Below, one piece after another: positions 52,181 to 60,922 of a DNA stretch of 64,000 nt. The DNA comes from Ornithinibacillus scapharcae TW25 (lineage in GTDB: Bacteria; Bacillota; Bacilli; Bacillales; Amphibacillaceae): contig NZ_AEWH01000051.1 of the NCBI RefSeq assembly GCF_000190475.1, positions 1 to 64,000 of the forward strand, given 5' to 3'. The stretch's first letter is position 1; the number at the start of each line of letters is the position of its first letter. The notes under the pieces are model-generated. The model saw only the letters and a list, made by a program, of their open reading frames with translations, did no database searches and was not told the DNA's origin. The translations under genes were made by a program, and so were the position numbers.

Positions 52181-52373
52181 TGTTTCTAAATGATAACAGA
52201 TTACTTCTTTTACCTTTTCTGGAGAGTAAACATCAGGTCTTAACAGGGCATGAATGAACAAGCCATCAATTAATGCCGATAGCCTACTTATCTCTAATTG
52301 TACATTAATTGAATCAGATAAAATTCCTTGTAGAACTAATATCTCACTCATTGAATTTGCTAATTTATAGGTA
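52181..52373 (-). pseudogene. 3' fragment of a TetR gene, diverged copy of the one at 56141
   Basis: This stretch aligns with the 3' part of the tetR gene at ~56166-56360 almost base for base (shared runs such as ACCTTTTCTGGAGAGTA and CATCAATTAATGCC), with scattered substitutions. The DNA-binding half is absent. It records either a partial duplication or a second related tetR copy cut by the IS. The next ~130 bases (52374-52507) contain nothing I can identify. Confidence 0.8.
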
Positions 52374-52507
52374 ACTTAATTATTATTCATTTGTTTCTCC
52401 CCATACCTTATTTTTTAAAAAATGAGATATGGAAAATCGCACCTATTTTCCGCGAGGAACATAAAAGATTTTATTCATTGATTAGTGCTGGTATTCTTTT
52501 CACACGT

Positions 52508-53206
52508 TCAAGATGCAGAACGTTTTCCATCCATTTTGTTAGTATAATAGTTGGTAAATCCAAAAATAAGCGGAGCAAATACAAGGATTGGAATGACCCA
52601 TACAATTAAACTGACAGATTCAATTTGAAGAAGTCTTGGTGCACCAAAGACGGCAAATGCAGTAACGGTTGCGATACAGCATGATAGCATACCTATTATA
52701 TGTTCCACTATCCAATGAGATCTTCTGGTTGGAGCAGACAGCCAATATTGCAGTTGGATTCCTCCCAAAAACACACCTATAATAGGGAAAAACTTCAATA
52801 ACGGAAAATCAATCTTCCAACCGTATATGCTAATTGCGATACCAAAGGTAAGTAATAGTATCGGAAAAAACAAATCAATCACATGCTTGTGAGTATTTCG
52901 GCGTCTTTTATATCGAAGGACTCGTATGCCATACCATGCTGCTCCTCCACTTAAAATAGCAATAAAAATCAGAAACCAAGAAAATGGAACATCCTCTGCG
53001 TGAAATGACGGATCCCAAGCAAGGCGATAAATCCCCATATATAATGCTGAAATGGATACAATGCTCATGGCAATCACATATACCCAACCACTACGTCGAT
53101 GCGTCTTTCTCCCTTTCTTCGTAACTATTGGAATCCAAAACACACATAATGCCAAAAATCCCCCTAAAACATGAGACCACCGAGCAACCATAAACATAAA
53201 CTCCAT
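52508..53206 (-). CDS. DUF2306-like membrane protein
   Basis: 232 residues with about seven transmembrane helices (e.g. WSHVLGGFLALCVFWIPIV, GWVYVIAMSIVSISALYMGI, WFLIFIAILSGGAAW). KKGRKTHRRSGWVYV after helix 1 is characteristic of DUF2306. Function unknown. ATG 53206 follows aaggggga. Monocistronic cargo. Confidence 0.78.
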   Translation of the reverse strand: MEFMFMVARWSHVLGGFLALCVFWIPIVTKKGRKTHRRSGWVYVIAMSIVSISALYMGIYRLAWDPSFHAEDVPFSWFLIFIAILSGGAAWYGIRVLRYKRRRNTHKHVIDLFFPILLLTFGIAISIYGWKIDFPLLKFFPIIGVFLGGIQLQYWLSAPTRRSHWIVEHIIGMLSCCIATVTAFAVFGAPRLLQIESVSLIVWVIPILVFAPLIFGFTNYYTNKMDGKRSAS

Positions 53207-53209
53207 CAA

Positions 53210-53599
53210 TTCTCATCCCCCTTACAGGATACCTTTACATATTCTAAAATTTTTTTCAATAAACGAGTCATATAGCTAATTTTTATATAGACTTCTAGTT
53301 TTCATGAAGTACGTTCATACCGCAAGATTCTCCTGGCCAAGGGAATCTTATTTTTATGTCAGTAAATTAACACGAGAAACAGTAAGCTGTATTTCTTATA
53401 AGTCGATACCCTATTTTTCCTACTAAAAATGTTCCCTGCCAAAATTTTTTATTGGCAGGGTTTTTGGCAGGGAACTATACTATTTTTAATCAATATGTCC
53501 GTTTTATATAAGGTTAAATGCTGTTAAATCAGCATTCCCACTTCAAATTAAGTTGTAGTTTTATTCCCATCAAATAGGATTAACAAAACCTACAAAGTG
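53210..53599. promoter_or_regulatory. 390-base gap with two hairpin structures
   Basis: No gene. A hairpin AAGATTC/GAATCTT with a T-run lies near 53322-53355. At 53431-53475 GTTCCCTGCC can pair either with GGCAGGG at 53454-53460 (followed by five T, a terminator) or with GGCAGGGAAC at 53466-53475. These are mutually exclusive stems. Their orientation relative to genes is unclear. Confidence 0.55.
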
Positions 53600-54043
53600 C
53601 TATTGTATTTCCTCAATCGGCACATTCTTTATATGTGTTGCAATCCACCAAATGTGCCCAAAGGGATCCATTACACCTCCACGTCTATCGCCTTCAATAT
53701 GATCTTCTACGGGCTCCAGTTCCTTTGCTCCTGCATCAATAGCTTGTGCAAAAAGTGCATCTGCGTCCTCAACATAGAGAAAAATATGCATCCCAGCTCC
53801 TTTAAGAGACTGGGGGCTCTGCATAATCGGGTATGCTGGAAACTCATCAGCAATCATGATTGGTGAATCACCGATTTTGATTTCTGCATGCTGAACTTTA
53901 CCGCTGTTATCTGTAACACGCATCTGTTCAGTAGCTCCAAATGCCTTTTTATAAAATGAAATGGCAGCTGTTGCATCTTTGATAATCATGTACGGTGTCA
54001 CTGTGTGGTATCCTGCTGGAATGCCTTTTGTATTCGATGTCAT
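53600..54043 (-). CDS. VOC-family (glyoxalase/PhnB-like) protein
   Basis: 147 residues. YHTVTPYMIIKDATAAISFYKKAFGATEQMR is the PhnB-like beginning of a vicinal-oxygen-chelate fold; the second half has GMHIFLYVEDADALFAQAI and DPFGHIWWIATH. ATG 54043 is set by ggagg seven bases upstream. Function of this branch unknown. Confidence 0.88.
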   Translation of the reverse strand: MTSNTKGIPAGYHTVTPYMIIKDATAAISFYKKAFGATEQMRVTDNSGKVQHAEIKIGDSPIMIADEFPAYPIMQSPQSLKGAGMHIFLYVEDADALFAQAIDAGAKELEPVEDHIEGDRRGGVMDPFGHIWWIATHIKNVPIEEIQ

Positions 54044-54171
54044 GAAATATTCCTCCAATGAATTTAAATTTGGATGCAATTATTCCAAAGAAACAGGTCA
54101 GATATTGGGAATGATTGCATCAAATTTATTCTAAATTACGGTGGAATGAATTGTATTGTAAAAAAATGACC

Positions 54172-54993
54172 CTATTTAAGTGGAACGTGATTTTGTTGTT
54201 TCTCTTGATTCATGTGGTAGACTGTTGGGCTAAGACCAGAAAATGCATGAAAATCGTGGATGAAATGGGCCTGATCATAATAACCGCAAGTTAACGCAAA
54301 TGTTGTCCAATCAATTTGCTCTCCATCATTAATGAGCTGAAGTACATTCTGAAAACGTTGGATGCGGTAAAATTGTTTGGGTGTCATTCCCACTTCTTCC
54401 TTGAATACCTGAATAAAACGGCGTGAACTCAAACTAATTTGATCAGTCACATCAGCAATTTTTAACTGATAAGGGAAATCCTGAAATTTCTTTAACGCGA
54501 AGACAACTGCTGGATGAAGAGCCGAGGCTTGATTTATCATCTCCAATAAGTAATGTTCAAGAACTCTAAATTTGGCAGCTGGCATTTCAACTTCAAGAAG
54601 CTGATCTCGCATTTCGACCGCTTTTGCCCCCCAAAGTGTTTCTAGAGATACGTGCCTATTATATAATTCATTGGCTGATATATTAAGAAATGGAAAAGCA
54701 CCACCTGGCTTAAAGTGAATCCCTATTGTGGAAGCTTGACATGCTGTGTCGATAACAGTAAAATCTGAATGCGGTCCAGAAATCACGCTCCCACGAAAAC
54801 TTTTGAATCGGTCCTGATTCTTTTGATCGTATACCTTTATCAAGTCCTCTTCTAGATTGATAACTAATTCCATAGAGCCGTCTGGAAGGACGCGTTCCAT
54901 TTCATGAGGCGGCTTATAACTTTTGTAATACCAAAAAATATTTATAAAATTCGACAAGGGAGGCGGGGGGTGGTAGGTTTGAAAAACAACCAT
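54172..54993 (-). CDS. AraC-family transcriptional regulator
   Basis: 273 residues. An N-terminal DUF6597-like sensor region (LPDGSMELVINLEED, IGIHFKPGGAFPFL) is followed by two AraC helix-turn-helix motifs (~170-265; LSSRRFIQVFKEEVGMTPKQFYR and CGYYDQAHFIHDFHAFSGLSPTVY). ATG 54993 or GTG 55002. It lies next to the VOC gene in the same orientation and may control it. Confidence 0.88.
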   Translation of the reverse strand: MVVFQTYHPPPPLSNFINIFWYYKSYKPPHEMERVLPDGSMELVINLEEDLIKVYDQKNQDRFKSFRGSVISGPHSDFTVIDTACQASTIGIHFKPGGAFPFLNISANELYNRHVSLETLWGAKAVEMRDQLLEVEMPAAKFRVLEHYLLEMINQASALHPAVVFALKKFQDFPYQLKIADVTDQISLSSRRFIQVFKEEVGMTPKQFYRIQRFQNVLQLINDGEQIDWTTFALTCGYYDQAHFIHDFHAFSGLSPTVYHMNQEKQQNHVPLK

Positions 54994-55170
54994 AGCAATC
55001 ACTACCTTTAATTTATTCTAAAAAGCACCATTATTGTTGGCTTGAAATAAAATTTCGATCAACAATGTCATTTAAATCCTTATTTTTTAGGGTATTCGGA
55101 TTATTTGGTAGAAAAGGACTTATAATTAACCCTTTTCCATTTTCTTAATAAGTGTAGAAAAATCAAGTTG

Positions 55171-55199
55171 CCTGTTATGACGTGATAACAGGACTTTTT
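55171..55199 (+). terminator. hairpin between AraC and GrpB genes
   Basis: CCTGTTAT and ATAACAGG arms with a 6-base loop and a T-run on plus. The neighbouring genes are both on minus; reading on minus it would follow the GrpB gene by ~75 bases but with a poorer T-run. Confidence 0.6.
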
Positions 55200-55272
55200 A
55201 TTTTACAAACTTATCTTACTGATAAGTAATATTATTAAATACCTTCACCCTTATAAAAGGAATTTGTAAGTT

Positions 55273-55868
55273 TCAACCCTTCTTCTCATCGACCACATTT
55301 GCTCTCTCCATAATTTCCTGTACTATTGAACCTTTTGCATCCGCATAGTCTTGGACGTGTTTCCATTTACGGTGAGCTAAGTTACGCTTTACGTTTGCAT
55401 ACTTATCTCGATCGGAATGGTTAATTCTTAGCCAATTGCGAAACCGCAACATTCGGTCTATCTCAGATGAGCCTTTACTAAATACGTGTAAATTAATATC
55501 TGTATCGGGGCCTTTAAAAAGTCGGTGTTGAAACCAATCTGGTTCTCGAATACGTAAAGTGTAGCCGGCTTCCTCCAAGTCAGGAACATAAGCACTTTCG
55601 TCAGCAGAATCCTTCACAACCAATAGAATATCAATAATTGGCTTAGCACATAAACCTGGCACTGAAGTTGATCCAACGTGCTCCAATTGAAGTACTTTTT
55701 ACCAAGTATGGAATAAATTCTTTTAGCCTCTCGGTCAAATAACTTCGGCCATTTCGGATCATAGTCAAGGAGCGTAATTTGTGCATTGTGAGATTTTAGC
55801 TCTCCAACCATTACTTCTTGCAGTTTTTCTTCATTTTTAGATTTTAAATTATCGTGCATCAAAGTCAA
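55273..55868 (-). pseudogene. GrpB/UPF0157 family protein, one frameshift
   Basis: Expected ~198 residues of the GrpB (nucleotidyltransferase-like) family. The first frame (TTG 55868, ggagggag upstream) has ITLLDYDPKWPKLFDREAKRI. It breaks after ILGKK at a five-T run (55696-55700); one more base restores VLQLEHVGSTSVPGLCAKPIIDIL, the family hallmark. Otherwise intact to the stop. Function of the family poorly known. Confidence 0.88.
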
Positions 55869-56120
55869 TTAAATCTCCCTCCAATAGCATTCAAACGTAC
55901 CGCACTTTTCAACATACCACCCATGGAAATATATCTAGCCACTTCAAGATAAACAATATGGTAGATAATGCTCATCCATAATGTTCCTGTATACTTTTTA
56001 TATAGCTGTAGAGCAATTCCAAAAGTAAAGAGAAGTATAAAATAATCTATAGTTATTGTAAATGGCTCATCAAAGAATATTGACGCCAATGCCATCACTG
56101 TATGTAATCGGCAAACAAAT
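55865..56120 (-). pseudogene. C-terminal fragment of a CPBP-type membrane protease
   Basis: Reads FFDEPFTITIDYFILLFTFGIAL then QLYKKYTGTLWMSIIYHIVYL, the last helices and the H-x-x-Y-like motif of CAAX/CPBP proteases. The catalytic EExxxR helices are missing; the upstream side runs into the tetR 3' end. Its stop overlaps the GrpB start (TTGA), so it was an operon partner. Confidence 0.6.
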
Positions 56121-56140
56121 GAAGATTAACGGTTGCAAAA

Positions 56141-56746
56141 TCAATTCAATTGACTTTCATTACAGAGTGTTTCTAAATGATAACGGATTACTTCCTTCAC
56201 CTTTTCTGGAGAGTAGACATCAGGTCTTAACAGAGCATGAATGGACAATCCATCAATTAATGCCGCTAGCCTACTTTTTTCTAATTTTACATTAGTTGAA
56301 TCAGATAAAATCCCTTTTAGGACTAATATCTCAATCATTGAATTTGCTAATTCATATGTACCGTTAGTCATTTCATCTTTCTTTTCTTTTAATGTATCAC
56401 TTGTAAGTGACTGAAGTGCAAGAATCCACCAAACACTCGTTTCGATTTTCTTTTCTTCATCAATTGGTACAAGCTCCAATAAAACCTCTTCGACAGCTTG
56501 CAATGGATTTTCTGACCAACTTTTACTTTGAGATCGTTTTTTACCTTCTTCCAGATAGTAATCCATGATAAATAATAACATTTCATCCTTAGTTGAAAAG
56601 TAATGTCTTAACGCTCCAGCAGACATGCCTGCTTCAATCGCAACTCTTCTTATGGAGGCTTTTTCTGTTCCCTCTTTCTTAATTATATTCCAAGCGGCTT
56701 CAGCAATTGACTTCCTCTTTTTTTCATGATTAACAATCCTTGGCAT
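56141..56746 (-). CDS. TetR-family repressor
   Basis: 201 residues. N-terminal helix-turn-helix KEGTEKASIRRVAIEAGMSAGALRHYF (~18-45) and a C-terminal ligand/dimer domain of the BetI-like kind (LDGLSIHALLRPDVYSPEKVKE). It is divergent from the GAP-family gene, with a strong operator between. Likely represses that gene and itself. A diverged fragment of a sister copy lies at 52181-52373. Confidence 0.92.
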   Translation of the reverse strand: MPRIVNHEKKRKSIAEAAWNIIKKEGTEKASIRRVAIEAGMSAGALRHYFSTKDEMLLFIMDYYLEEGKKRSQSKSWSENPLQAVEEVLLELVPIDEEKKIETSVWWILALQSLTSDTLKEKKDEMTNGTYELANSMIEILVLKGILSDSTNVKLEKSRLAALIDGLSIHALLRPDVYSPEKVKEVIRYHLETLCNESQLN

Positions 56747-56767
56747 AAAAAATCACTTCCTTTTATT

Positions 56768-56804
56768 AACACAGTGTGTTATTATAATTTTAACACACTG
56801 TGCT
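56768..56804. promoter_or_regulatory. TetR operator
   Basis: AACACAGTGTGTTA (56768-56781) and TAACACACTGTGCT (56791-56804) are inverted repeats with one mismatch, separated by nine bases. They lie 22 bases upstream of the tetR start and 39 bases before the GAP gene. Each half contains its own small palindrome around CACA/TGTG. Confidence 0.85.
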
Positions 56805-56842
56805 ATTTAAATTATAACATATAAAAAGGAGGGACTCTATAT

Positions 56843-57556
56843 TTGATCGAAAGTATTGAAGCATTGATGCCTTCTTCATCAATAGACACATCGATAGCTT
56901 TGCTAATTATTTCTATTTGCGCATTAATTGATATATTAAGTCCTGGTGTACTTGCTGTAACAGCTTATTTATTATTGACACAGCCTGATCAATTATCATC
57001 TCGCTTGCTTGTTTTTTTATTTATTACGCAGTTTGGCTACTTCGTAGTGGGCTTATTACTATACTTTGGTGGAGATTCACTATTGAAAGGAATTGGAAAA
57101 TTATCTGAATTTGACTTTATCAATTGGTTTTATCTCCTTTTTGGAGCAGTTATTGTTCTAATTAGCTTCTGTAAACCAAATGATACTACAAAAAAACGTT
57201 TAATTTCATTTATACCTCAAAAAACAACGATGAAAGGGATGATCATATTAGGTATCATTGTTTTTCTAATTGAATTTGTAACTGCATTGCCTTACTTTTA
57301 TTCCATTTTGTTAATGAATCACCTAACAATTGAGTCTTCCTCTTCTATCTTTATTATAATTGGCTACAATCTTGTAATGGTGCTTCCTTCTCTTCTTTTG
57401 TTAGGGGTTAATATTATATTTAAAGAGAGACTGCAACAATTTCTAAATAAAATTAAATCAAAATTAAATGAAGCTCCGATTTCCTCACTCTTGGTAGCGA
57501 TAGGAGTAGTAGGTGCGGTTTTTTTCAATATCGGTCTTAGAGGCATATTAAATTAA
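56843..57556 (+). CDS. GAP/LysE-like family membrane transporter
   Basis: 237 residues with six predicted helices. ICALIDILSPGVLAVTAYLLL at the start and FLIEFVTALPYFYSILLM later match the GAP (Sap, lipid/lysine-exporter-like) family. TTG 56843 follows aaggaggg. Divergent from TetR, which probably controls it. Substrate unknown. Confidence 0.82.
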   Translation: MIESIEALMPSSSIDTSIALLIISICALIDILSPGVLAVTAYLLLTQPDQLSSRLLVFLFITQFGYFVVGLLLYFGGDSLLKGIGKLSEFDFINWFYLLFGAVIVLISFCKPNDTTKKRLISFIPQKTTMKGMIILGIIVFLIEFVTALPYFYSILLMNHLTIESSSSIFIIIGYNLVMVLPSLLLLGVNIIFKERLQQFLNKIKSKLNEAPISSLLVAIGVVGAVFFNIGLRGILN

Positions 57557-57580
57557 AAAATTATTAATGAGGTGTTCATC

Positions 57581-57802
57581 ATGAAAGAAATAATCAGTGG
57601 ACTTGGTCTACTTTTTGTTATACAGGGAGTAGGCGGATTAATCAATCATTTGACTAATGGTGGAAAAAGTTGGTTTTTGGTAAATTATATTAATGCGTTT
57701 CAGGGATTTGAAATTGTTATGGACATTATTTTTATTATAGTTGGTGGGATCATAGGTTTAGCCTCTTGGAAAATAGACAGATCAACTAAAAGAGAAAATT
57801 AA
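57581..57802 (+). CDS. small membrane protein
   Basis: 73 residues with two helices (ISGLGLLFVIQGVGGLI and IVMDIIFIIVGGIIGLASW). No family recognised. ATG 57581 follows gaggtg, 24 bases after the GAP gene, so it is very probably in the same TetR-controlled operon. Confidence 0.7.
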   Translation: MKEIISGLGLLFVIQGVGGLINHLTNGGKSWFLVNYINAFQGFEIVMDIIFIIVGGIIGLASWKIDRSTKREN

Positions 57803-57815
57803 ATATAGAGCAAAT

Positions 57816-57840
57816 TGGACGGTTTATACATAGCCGTCCA
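57816..57840 (+). terminator. hairpin after the small membrane protein
   Basis: TGGACGG and CCGTCCA arms with an 11-base loop; only a short T-run follows. Confidence 0.55.
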
Positions 57841-57904
57841 GTTTGGCGGATACTCCGTTGAAATATATTTTTAAATATTTATAGAGAGGAACATAAGAAT
57901 TATT

Positions 57905-59055
57905 ATGAATTCAAGACATATAGGGAGCTCGTCTTCCCAAAAGGAAGAACGATTATACTTTATTGATAACCTAAGAGGAGCTCTTACAGTGTTGGTTGTG
58001 CTACATCATTTGGTGTACTTTTCCATCTATAACGATGTATTAACACAAGGGTCTATTGGGGTTGTAATGGGCCTTCTATTCCTTGCTTTTAATCAGACTT
58101 TCTTTATGGGACATTTTTTCTTATTTCTGGTTACTTTGTCCCTTCATCTTTTGAAAGAAATGGGGCAACTCGGTTTATCAAAGATAGATCTGTCCGATTC
58201 CTAATCCCATTTATCTTCTATATTTTCATTCTTAGCCAAGCTCAAGCAATTGAAGCCTATATACTTAACCAAGAGCCATTTACATGGCAAACCTATTTTT
58301 CACATTTAACTTACGGGCCTATGTGGTACGTCGAGCTACTTTTCGTATTCGTTTGTTTATACGCAGTTTGGGCGAAGTTTATGAGTAAAAATAAGCTATC
58401 AGTAGTTCGTCAGAGTAAGCCACCCACCTACACAATGCTTGCCATCTTTGTCATGATATTAGCAGTATCGTATTTCATCATAAGACTGTGGGTCCCTGCT
58501 CTCGACTTGCCAGGCGGATCTCCCAAGGTTCGAGCATTCGTTGGACTATTTACAGCAAGCGGCTATGATCTCCCACAATATGTTGGGCTATTCATTTTGG
58601 GCATCATCGCTTATCAACGCAATTGGTTTCGAAATACACCTGATTCTATGGGGAGGGCGGGTTTTGGAATTGCAATTGGAGCATCGATTCTTCTCCTTCC
58701 CTTAGTCTTGATATTTGGGGTAGACGGATTACAGTTTTCTGGCGGCTGGAACTGGACATCTTTGGTTTATTCTCTGTGGGAAGCTCTATTTTGTGTTGGC
58801 GTCATTCTCGGATTAATCATATTCTTTCGCAAAAGAGTTTTTCATCAAGGAAAAGGTTGGAGCTTCTTGTCAGCCCATTCCTTCGTGATTTATATCATTC
58901 ATATACCGATTATCGCTATTGTTATGGCTGGATTGAAAGTCATCCACTTTCCACCATCCTTCATATTTCTAGCTACGATTCTGATCACGATACCACTTTG
59001 CTTCTTGTTAGGTTATATAATTAGGCAGATTCCCTTTGTGTCAAAGATTCTTTAG
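57905..59055 (+). pseudogene. acyltransferase 3 family membrane protein, one frameshift
   Basis: Expected ~383 residues, ~10 helices. LYFIDNLRGALTVLVVLHHL is the family start with its catalytic His. The frame fails after MGHFFL; one missing A near 58123 restores LISGYFVPSSFERNGATRFI and KDRSVRFLIPFIFYIF, joining the long second frame to 59055 (GPMWYVELLFVF, HSFVIYIIHIPII). Modifies a cell-surface or exported molecule in the family. No glycan genes nearby. Confidence 0.87.
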
Positions 59056-59080
59056 GGATGGTGAGTTTTAAAGAAAAAAA

Positions 59081-59170
59081 GAGGATACGACGATAACCAT
59101 ATCTGCCCTTATGCTTCTCAAAAATAGAACTAATGAGCCTTTTCCACTTTGAATCTTTATCTGGGCGCTT
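59081..59170 (-). mobile_element. IS3-family transposase fragment
   Basis: Thirty codons on minus read KRPDKDSKWKRLISSIFEKH and KGRYGYRRI, the region ahead of the DDE domain in IS3-type OrfB. No ends or neighbouring transposase remain. The ~190 bases to 59362 show nothing further. Confidence 0.7.
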
Positions 59171-59362
59171 AAAAGTATTAATTTTAAATAAGTGTGACTT
59201 GGAATACCGGCAATTTTGAGTAGTGCCTTCACAGGATAATCGTGCCTTATCTCATATACTACTTTTACTTTTTGTTTTGTCGTAATTTATTCTCTTCTTA
59301 AACTAAGGCTTTCAACTTTTTAAATAGAATTTTCCATTTAATAATATGTATAAATTCGTACT

Positions 59363-59394
59363 CCCACCTGGCTTATGTTCAGTTGGGCTTTTTT
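59363..59394 (+). terminator. terminator/attenuator ahead of the sigma-like gene
   Basis: CCCACCTG and CAGTTGGG arms (one mismatch), 9-base loop and six T. It separates cargo from the regulation/recombination module, as expected for the Tn916 layout. Confidence 0.7.
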
Positions 59395-59519
59395 GTATTT
59401 AATAAATATTTTTCTTAAAATATTGCTCTTATTTTTGGCATTTCATAAAAAAACTTGTTGAAGGTTATGAAAGGGGAAATCATCACCCACCTTTGCAGTT
59501 GCGAAGGGAGAGGAAATGC

Positions 59520-59956
59520 ATGATCGAACCAGATCGTACCGAGTGGCAAGTTCGCTGTGCATTTAATGCCTTTTGTAAACGAGTATTGAAGAATGAAGCA
59601 ATCAATATTTACAACGAAAGGCGACAACAACAGGCAAAGGAGCTGACGTTTTCTGACCTCACCCCACAAGAAGAAAATCAACTTTTACCTTAGATAAGCA
59701 ATATGAAGGAGAAGAAGGACAAAGTTTTCAAGTGGCTGGAAAGAAAATAACTCCGAAATTACTTGCTGAGGCGTTGCATACTTTGCCAAAAGAAAAGCGT
59801 AAGGCCGTCCTACTATACTACTTTTTTGATAAGTCGGATGTAGAAATAGCTGAATTACTCGATATTCCACGCAGTACCGTTCAGTATAGGCGGACAAGCT
59901 CTTTCAAAAGGTTAAAACGATTTTTGGAGGAACATGCAGATGAATGGGATGATTAA
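59520..59956 (+). pseudogene. Tn916 Orf7-like sigma-70-type regulator, frameshift
   Basis: Expected 145 residues. The first frame (MIEPDRTEWQVRCAFNAFCKRVL) stops after ENQLLP. One missing T in the run at 59683-59686 restores FTLDKQYEGEEGQSFQVAGKKITPK and the second frame, which has a sigma-4-like helix-turn-helix (LPKEKRKAVLLYYFFDKSDVEIAELLDIPRSTVQYRR). In Tn916 relatives this gene activates transfer functions. Ends overlapping orf8. Confidence 0.88.
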
Positions 59957-60194
59957 TTCTAATGTTGAAAACAATGAGCGTGGTTTATTGCCGTACCCAA
60001 TTATTTTAGCTGCAAATAAGGGTGAGCCAGAAGCAATGAAAGTAGTTGTTTTGCATTATGGAAGCTACATGACAAGCCTGTCCATGCGTAAGCTCCGTAA
60101 TGAACATGGAAACACTTATTGGGGCATCGATGAAGATACACGCGAACGCTTACGAGCGAAGCTTATGCAGTCGGTTTTAGCTTTCAAGATTTGA
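59940..60194 (+). CDS. Tn916 Orf8-like helix-turn-helix protein
   Basis: 84 residues. PYPIILAANKGEPEAMKVVVLHY matches the small regulator family (HTH_conjugative-transposon type) that follows Orf7 in Tn916. ATG 59940 is chosen over 59934 because ggagg is nine bases away. It overlaps the sigma-like gene by 17 bases. Intact. Confidence 0.87.
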   Translation: MNGMINSNVENNERGLLPYPIILAANKGEPEAMKVVVLHYGSYMTSLSMRKLRNEHGNTYWGIDEDTRERLRAKLMQSVLAFKI

Positions 60195-60283
60195 ATCAAT
60201 AATGGTAGGTTTTCCCTTTCGTTAACCATATATTGTGTTCTTTGACAAAGAAAGCACGGAAGATAACGCCGTGCAGTATAAAC

Positions 60284-60539
60284 AAAAAATCAGATACGTT
60301 CTACTGATGACGAGCCACCTGATTCATGCGCCATGACTTCCAAAAGGAACGAGCGGTCATCTACGAATCTAGTGCAATCGTGGTGGATTGCTGGCGATAA
60401 CCCATCAGTATGGATAATGATACTCCCCTACCGTCATGGTTCGAGCGTTCAAAGCGTCGCAAGCTATGAGTAGGGCTGGAAGAAATACTTGCAGGGGTGA
60501 AATTCCCGTGGAGCTGTATCAACAGCCGTCTGATTTTTT
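60284..60539 (+). ncRNA. candidate structured RNA between orf8 and the excisionase gene
   Basis: No gene in 60195-60698. A perfect 11-bp stem, AAAAAATCAGA (60284-60294) with TCTGATTTTTT (60529-60539), closes a 256-nt region full of local hairpins: ATGAC/GTCAT (60333/60356) enclosing TTCC-AAAA-GGAA; GCAATC/GATTGC (60374/60386); AGTAT/ATACT (60407/60420); CCCTAC/GTAGGG (60426/60470); CTGT-ATCA-ACAG (60514-60525). It is GC-richer than its flanks. A further hairpin GCACGG/CCGTGC (60254-60274) and TTGACA (60242) precede it. A-rich loops favour the plus strand, but the closing stem gives a T-run either way. No known RNA family assigned. Confidence 0.65.
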
Positions 60540-60698
60540 ATATTTTAATTTAAGACTAACCTTCCAGTTATGACAAAAAACCTTTTATTTTAGTGCAAGA
60601 GCCAAATTCACGCAACGTATTAGAATTAGTTGTATAGACGCGATATAATAATAGACAGATATCAAATAGCATATCCTAGTCTATGGAAAGGAGTTTAT

Positions 60699-60884
60699 AT
60701 GGTCACAGTCACTAAAAAAGACTTGATAGCACTAGGTTATGGTCCTTCTTATTCAGCTGATATCATTAGAGAATGCAAAAAACTAATGATTTCAAAGGGC
60801 CACACGTATTATCAATCTAAAAAGTTGGATCGTGTTCCTAAAGAAGCTGTAGAGGAAGTATTAGGGATAACTTTAGACGTGTGA
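60699..60884 (+). CDS. xis: DUF3173 excisionase-like protein
   Basis: 61 residues: MVTVTKKDLIALGYGPSYSADIIRE then a basic wing, DUF3173 family. It is found directly ahead of tyrosine integrases of Tn916-like elements and is presumed to be the excision factor. ATG 60699 follows aaaggag. Ends 38 bases before the chosen int start. Confidence 0.85.
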   Translation: MVTVTKKDLIALGYGPSYSADIIRECKKLMISKGHTYYQSKKLDRVPKEAVEEVLGITLDV

Positions 60885-60922
60885 TTTGTACTTCTTGCAC
60901 TAATTGCGTAAGGAGTGAAATC

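Noticed and set aside
52391-52507. A plus-strand frame reading KNEIWKIAPIFREEHKRFY
   Set aside because: Short, no recognisable family, and it runs into the end of the DUF2306 gene on the other strand.
60284-60539. A group II intron, retron or IscB/TnpB guide RNA for the structured region
   Set aside because: No reverse transcriptase, IscB or TnpB gene is nearby, and I see no domain V-like hairpin. Left as an unassigned RNA candidate.
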